From: Bacteroidia bacterium | GTDB lineage: Bacteria; Bacteroidota; Bacteroidia; NS11-12g; UBA9320 | Length of the DNA: 43,776 nt | Assembly: GCA_028339355.1 (NCBI GenBank) | Contig: JAOLBX010000012.1 | Location: 1-43,776 of the forward strand | Direction of reading: 5' to 3' | Position numbers and translations under genes: made by a program | Part shown: positions 40,638 through 43,776 of the stretch, one piece after another | Position numbering within the stretch: the first letter of the stretch is position 1 | How the letters are laid out: the number at the start of each line of letters is the position of its first letter | The notes under the pieces: model-generated | The model's database searches: none | Told to the model about the DNA's origin: nothing | The model's input: only the letters and a program-made list of their open reading frames with translations

Positions 40638-40831
40638 TGAAATTAGGGTAGTGCAATTAAAGCGTTGTACTGAACTACCCATAATTTCATACTAAATTTA
40701 GAAGAACTTATAGTGCATAGAAACGTAATCTTGCAAGTTCTCCTTCAAATCAGACATAATCAGTGTCCGATTTGTTTTATCATTTCATTGGAGGATGGTT
40801 TTGCGACCTAAGCAAAAGCATTCCATCTTCC
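40638..40831 (+). ncRNA. Four-hairpin structured RNA element upstream of the surface-protein gene
   Basis: Four consecutive stem-loops with almost no gap. HP1: 40638-40652 pairs with 40674-40689 (15 bp with one bulged A; TGAAATTA plus GGGTAGT). HP2: AGAACTT (40703-40709) pairs with AAGTTCT (40735-40741). HP3: CAAATC-A-GACA (40746-40756) pairs with TGTC-C-GATTTG (40764-40774) and TTTTAT follows. HP4: GGAGGATGG-TTTTGC (40790-40804) pairs with GCAAAA (40812-40817) and CCATCTTCC (40823-40831) with one G-U pair and a 5-base bulge. Two pairings use G-U on the plus strand and one would favour the minus strand, so plus is preferred. It could be an independent sRNA ending after HP3, or a long 5' leader. 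The family is unknown to me. Confidence 0.5.
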
Positions 40832-41068
40832 GTGAAACGAACTTCTTGAAAGAACATATTGTTTTTAAAAAATAAGGAACACTTAATAACTCCCCCATTT
40901 TTGTTAATTCGAACATCAAATAAATTTCAAAATATATTATGTCATATTTTAGTATATACGATTTAAATATCTGATAATGAGGCAGAATAATTTTTTTGCA
41001 CCAACTTGGTGCTGTAGGCTAAGAGTATGTGTATGTGTGCTTTTTTTTTTAAATTATTAAATATGACA

Positions 41069-41097
41069 TTGTACTACTAATTATAAAACTACTTTCG
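41069..41097 (+). promoter_or_regulatory. Promoter of the surface-protein gene (TTG-18-TACTTTCG)
   Basis: TTG at 41069-41071, an 18-base spacer, then TACTTTCG at 41090-41097, close to the Bacteroidetes -33/-7 arrangement. Transcription would start near 41102, giving a leader of about 43 bases that begins with CGACCTAAGC, a decamer also found in the loop of HP4 (40804-40813). Confidence 0.5.
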
Positions 41098-41144
41098 TTC
41101 ACGACCTAAGCGTTCTTTAACATCTTAAAAAATAATTTATCTTA

Positions 41145-43776
41145 ATGAAAAAAGATTACAAACGAAATTGGCGTTTCAATTTATTAAAGTCTGTTGCTTT
41201 GGTCGGATCCATGTTTATCTATGGGTCATCTTATGCACAATTATCTGGTACGTACACCATCAACTCGGTATCTACGACGTCCGGGTCTAACTTCAACAAT
41301 TTTACAGATCTTGCTGACACCTTGAACACAAATGGTGTTTCTGGCTCAGTTACAGTAAATGTTGTTACAGGTTCTGGTCCTTACATGGAGTACGTGGAGT
41401 TTGATGAAGTTTCTGGTTCTAGTGCTACAAATTCTATTACCATAAATGGAAATGGTGAACGAATTAGCTACACGGGTACATCATCACGAAGTCCTGTAAT
41501 TACTATTGCAGATTGTCATTACATGACCATCGACAATCTCGTAATTGAAAACACTACTACAAATTATGGGCGTTGTGTTCAGATTAGAGATGAGTCAAGT
41601 TATGTTACTATAAATGATTGTGAGTTAAACATGCCTAATCTTAGTGCTATCTATACTGGTAGTTGTTATGTATTGTTGGGTAATGGCAGCAATACATCTG
41701 TTTATGCCTACTCCAATGCAGCAGAGTATTGTACTATTTCTAATAATGTAACAAGTGCTCCTGTAAATTATGGCCCGTATTGGGGTATATTTATGGCAGA
41801 TGCTAACGGTAATTCAGATACAAAACCAAACACGATACATGGTAATGAAATTAAAAATTTTGCTTACTACGGTATTCGTACATATTACTGCGACGTAGGA
41901 ACTACGATTACTAACAATAATATTCACAATACAGGAGCAACTAATGCCTACGCTCAATATGGAATATATGCCTATCAATATTCTGCTGCTGGAGGGTTTA
42001 ATATTTCAAATAATTTAATCCATGATTTGAGAAAAACTACTAGTCATTCTTCATATGGTATCTATTGGTATGCGTATGCTTCTTTAGGTTCTACAAACGC
42101 ACTGATCAGTAATAATGTGGTAGATTTGAATGGTGCAGGTACAAATTATGGTATATACACATATTGTTATAATGCATCTTCGTCTACAGATATAATAAAT
42201 AATACATTTAATATAGTGAAAGAAGGATCACTGACTTCTACTGGGACTATCTACGCTGTTATTTTGCAATATGTAGATGGGACTTTTGCAAACAATATTG
42301 TTTATTCAGATTTAAACAAAACTTCAGGAACATTCTACGGTATTTATGAATATAATGCTGCAGGCTATGGTGGCCCAATGGTGGTTACTCAAAATAACAT
42401 TCATTTAGATGATATGACAGGAAGTGGTACAATAAATCATGGACTATACAATGGTACTGAACTTAGCTCATTTAATAATTTGTCATCTTCACATGGTACT
42501 AATTGGTATAATAAGCCAGTGGCTTATGCGGATAGAGCAGCTCAAGACTACCGTCTATCGTCTTTTGGGTTGGGAAATGTTGGTAAACCTTATGCAAGTG
42601 TTCCTAAAGATTTGTATGGTAGCACGAGAAGTACAACTACACCAGATGTAGGTGCAGCAGAATACTACTTGGACCTGTCTACAGTCAGTATAGATTTCAC
42701 CACAAACGCAAACGAGTGTGGTAATTTCTCTAAAGCAGTAGGAATGACACTTAAAAATGAAGGTGCTTATGCCATCTCAAATATACCTGTGGCGTATGAG
42801 GAGAATGGGAATAAAGTGTCTGAAATAGTTGCCGGACCTCTAGCCAGTGGAGCTTCTGTTTCCCATACATTTGGTAGCGTTCCTACCTTCAATAAAGCGG
42901 GAACAAACACTGTAAAAGTATTAATAGATGGTGATGATGAGGTGCTTACTAATAATGAGGCTTCTTACACATTCAATATCGTTTCTTCTCCTACAGGAGG
43001 TGAATTTACTATGGGTAGTCAGTTTGATGGATATTTCCATGCTGGTAGCATGGGAGACCCTGATGCTACAGTGAAAGATTATGTAAGTGAATATGACATT
43101 ACACGCCCTTCAGCATTTTCTGGTTCAGCTCCGGGAGCAGGTTATACCTACACCCTTAATGTTTGGGATGGTGCTACTGATGTTACTTCTAGTGGCTATA
43201 GTCTTACTAGTGGTGATGAAGTGTTGACTGCAGATCCAGATGTAAGCCTTGCAGGAAAAAAGCTTCTTATGGAATTACTAGTTACCGACGCAGGCACTGG
43301 ATGTGATACGACGCTTACACGTTGGATGTATGTACCGCATACGCCAGTTCCATCTTTTAATGCTTCAAATATTTGTTTAGGAGATGTTGCTCAATTTAAG
43401 AATACATCTACACTCGCTGGAACTTCTTATATAACTACTGAATGGAACTTTAATGATCCAGATCCTACTGTTACAGATGATAATTCTGATATCAAAGATG
43501 GTTTTTGGGAATATACTACTTATGGCAGCAATGTAGATGTAACAATGACTGTTGCCAATGGATCTTATCCTAAGTTTGAGTATTCACTTACTCAGACGAT
43601 AAACGTTACACCGAAGCCAGAGATTGACTTTAAGGTGCTTAATGCTTGTGAAGGCGAGGATATTACTGTTACAGACAATACTTCTACACCAACTGGAGCT
43701 ACAGTTGATTATAGCTGGGATTTTGGAGGAGAATATACGAATAACACTTCTACTCCAGCATATACTTTCACTACAC
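41145..43776 (+). CDS. Large secreted right-handed beta-helix / PKD-type surface protein, 3' end outside window
   Basis: The frame is open from the ATG at 41145 to the window end (877 codons visible). A long signal peptide ends near 'YGSSYAQ'. Residues about 30-520 form a right-handed parallel beta-helix with many N/D-rich turns ('ISNNVTSAPVNYGPYWGIFM', 'ITNNNIHNTGATNAYAQYGI', 'ISNNLIHDL', 'IINNTFNIV'), and the segment ends in 'TPDVGAAEY', typical of such repeats. Next comes a CARDB-like module ('KAVGMTLKNEGAYAISNIPV', 'HTFGSVPTFNKAG') and then PKD-like modules ('AQFKNTSTLAGTSYITTEWN', 'ATVDYSWDFGGEYTN'). By family this is a T9SS adhesin or surface polysaccharide-binding protein; the sorting domain should lie beyond the window. 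Confidence 0.9.
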   Translation, partial: MKKDYKRNWRFNLLKSVALVGSMFIYGSSYAQLSGTYTINSVSTTSGSNFNNFTDLADTLNTNGVSGSVTVNVVTGSGPYMEYVEFDEVSGSSATNSITINGNGERISYTGTSSRSPVITIADCHYMTIDNLVIENTTTNYGRCVQIRDESSYVTINDCELNMPNLSAIYTGSCYVLLGNGSNTSVYAYSNAAEYCTISNNVTSAPVNYGPYWGIFMADANGNSDTKPNTIHGNEIKNFAYYGIRTYYCDVGTTITNNNIHNTGATNAYAQYGIYAYQYSAAGGFNISNNLIHDLRKTTSHSSYGIYWYAYASLGSTNALISNNVVDLNGAGTNYGIYTYCYNASSSTDIINNTFNIVKEGSLTSTGTIYAVILQYVDGTFANNIVYSDLNKTSGTFYGIYEYNAAGYGGPMVVTQNNIHLDDMTGSGTINHGLYNGTELSSFNNLSSSHGTNWYNKPVAYADRAAQDYRLSSFGLGNVGKPYASVPKDLYGSTRSTTTPDVGAAEYYLDLSTVSIDFTTNANECGNFSKAVGMTLKNEGAYAISNIPVAYEENGNKVSEIVAGPLASGASVSHTFGSVPTFNKAGTNTVKVLIDGDDEVLTNNEASYTFNIVSSPTGGEFTMGSQFDGYFHAGSMGDPDATVKDYVSEYDITRPSAFSGSAPGAGYTYTLNVWDGATDVTSSGYSLTSGDEVLTADPDVSLAGKKLLMELLVTDAGTGCDTTLTRWMYVPHTPVPSFNASNICLGDVAQFKNTSTLAGTSYITTEWNFNDPDPTVTDDNSDIKDGFWEYTTYGSNVDVTMTVANGSYPKFEYSLTQTINVTPKPEIDFKVLNACEGEDITVTDNTSTPTGATVDYSWDFGGEYTNNTSTPAYTFTT

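Noticed and set aside
42439-42651. 70-codon plus-strand frame within the surface protein
   Set aside because: Out-of-frame shadow of the long beta-helix coding region.
1-43776. CRISPR arrays, rRNA, tRNA, complete IS elements or prophage
   Set aside because: No regular repeat-spacer pattern, no rRNA or tRNA-like sequence and no transposase or phage structural genes were seen.

Overview
This window is a piece of a Bacteroidetes (Flavobacteriia-like) chromosome. The evidence is the low GC content, the near absence of Shine-Dalgarno sequences, -7 promoter boxes of the TAnnTTTG type, a GldE-like CNNM/CBS protein at the left edge, a SusC-type TonB-dependent receptor, a C-terminal type IX secretion (T9SS) sorting domain, DUF2490 barrels, and an N-acyl/O-acyl transferase pair like the glycine-lipid enzymes of Bacteroides. 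No rRNA, tRNA, CRISPR array or complete insertion sequence was seen.

Layout. 1-6632 is housekeeping: the GldE-like protein, rarA, the overlapping nucleotide-sanitation genes rdgB and mazG-like, DUF1801 and aspS. 7321-11106 is an operon read leftward: a VTC-type polyphosphate polymerase domain protein, DUF4956, a DUF2490 outer-membrane barrel and a CotH-kinase lipoprotein. It is preceded by a GC-richer, palindrome-dense non-coding block at 10842-11106. 11107-12502 holds a second DUF2490 protein and a PEBP-family protein. 12598-16109 is an AT-rich accessory patch with an AraC regulator, small membrane and zinc-ribbon proteins, integron attC-like sites, a fragment of a tyrosine recombinase and a zinc-finger protein. 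16223-22513 carries a cytochrome c/copper monooxygenase-like lipoprotein, the GlsA/GlsB-like acyltransferase operon, a frameshifted DUF1361 gene, a DinB-like protein, a Cys-rich repeat lipoprotein and a redoxin. 22500-26989 is a large NtrY-like kinase overlapping hldD. 27171-32319 holds a PTPS/QueD-like enzyme, membrane and barrel proteins, a TetR regulator, a Rossmann protein and two pseudogenes (a Crp/Fnr regulator with at least four lesions and an SRPBCC gene with one amber codon). 32404-39184 is a TonB receptor/T9SS hydrolase pair, a second hydrolase and a CAP-domain protein. 39185-40367 encodes two paralogous TetR-like regulators. After a 770-bp non-coding region with four stacked hairpins comes a very large secreted beta-helix/PKD surface protein (41145 to the window end, incomplete).

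How it fits together. Several blocks look like envelope functions: the VTC/DUF4956/barrel/CotH operon, amino-acid-lipid synthesis, uptake and T9SS surface proteins, and the adhesin. The most unusual items are the multi-hairpin RNA upstream of the adhesin, the structured non-coding block upstream of the VTC operon, the attC-like cassette patch next to a broken recombinase, and the DUF1361 gene split exactly at an in-frame A_AAA_AAC heptamer. All functional statements are read from sequence and family knowledge; nothing here was searched or folded computationally.
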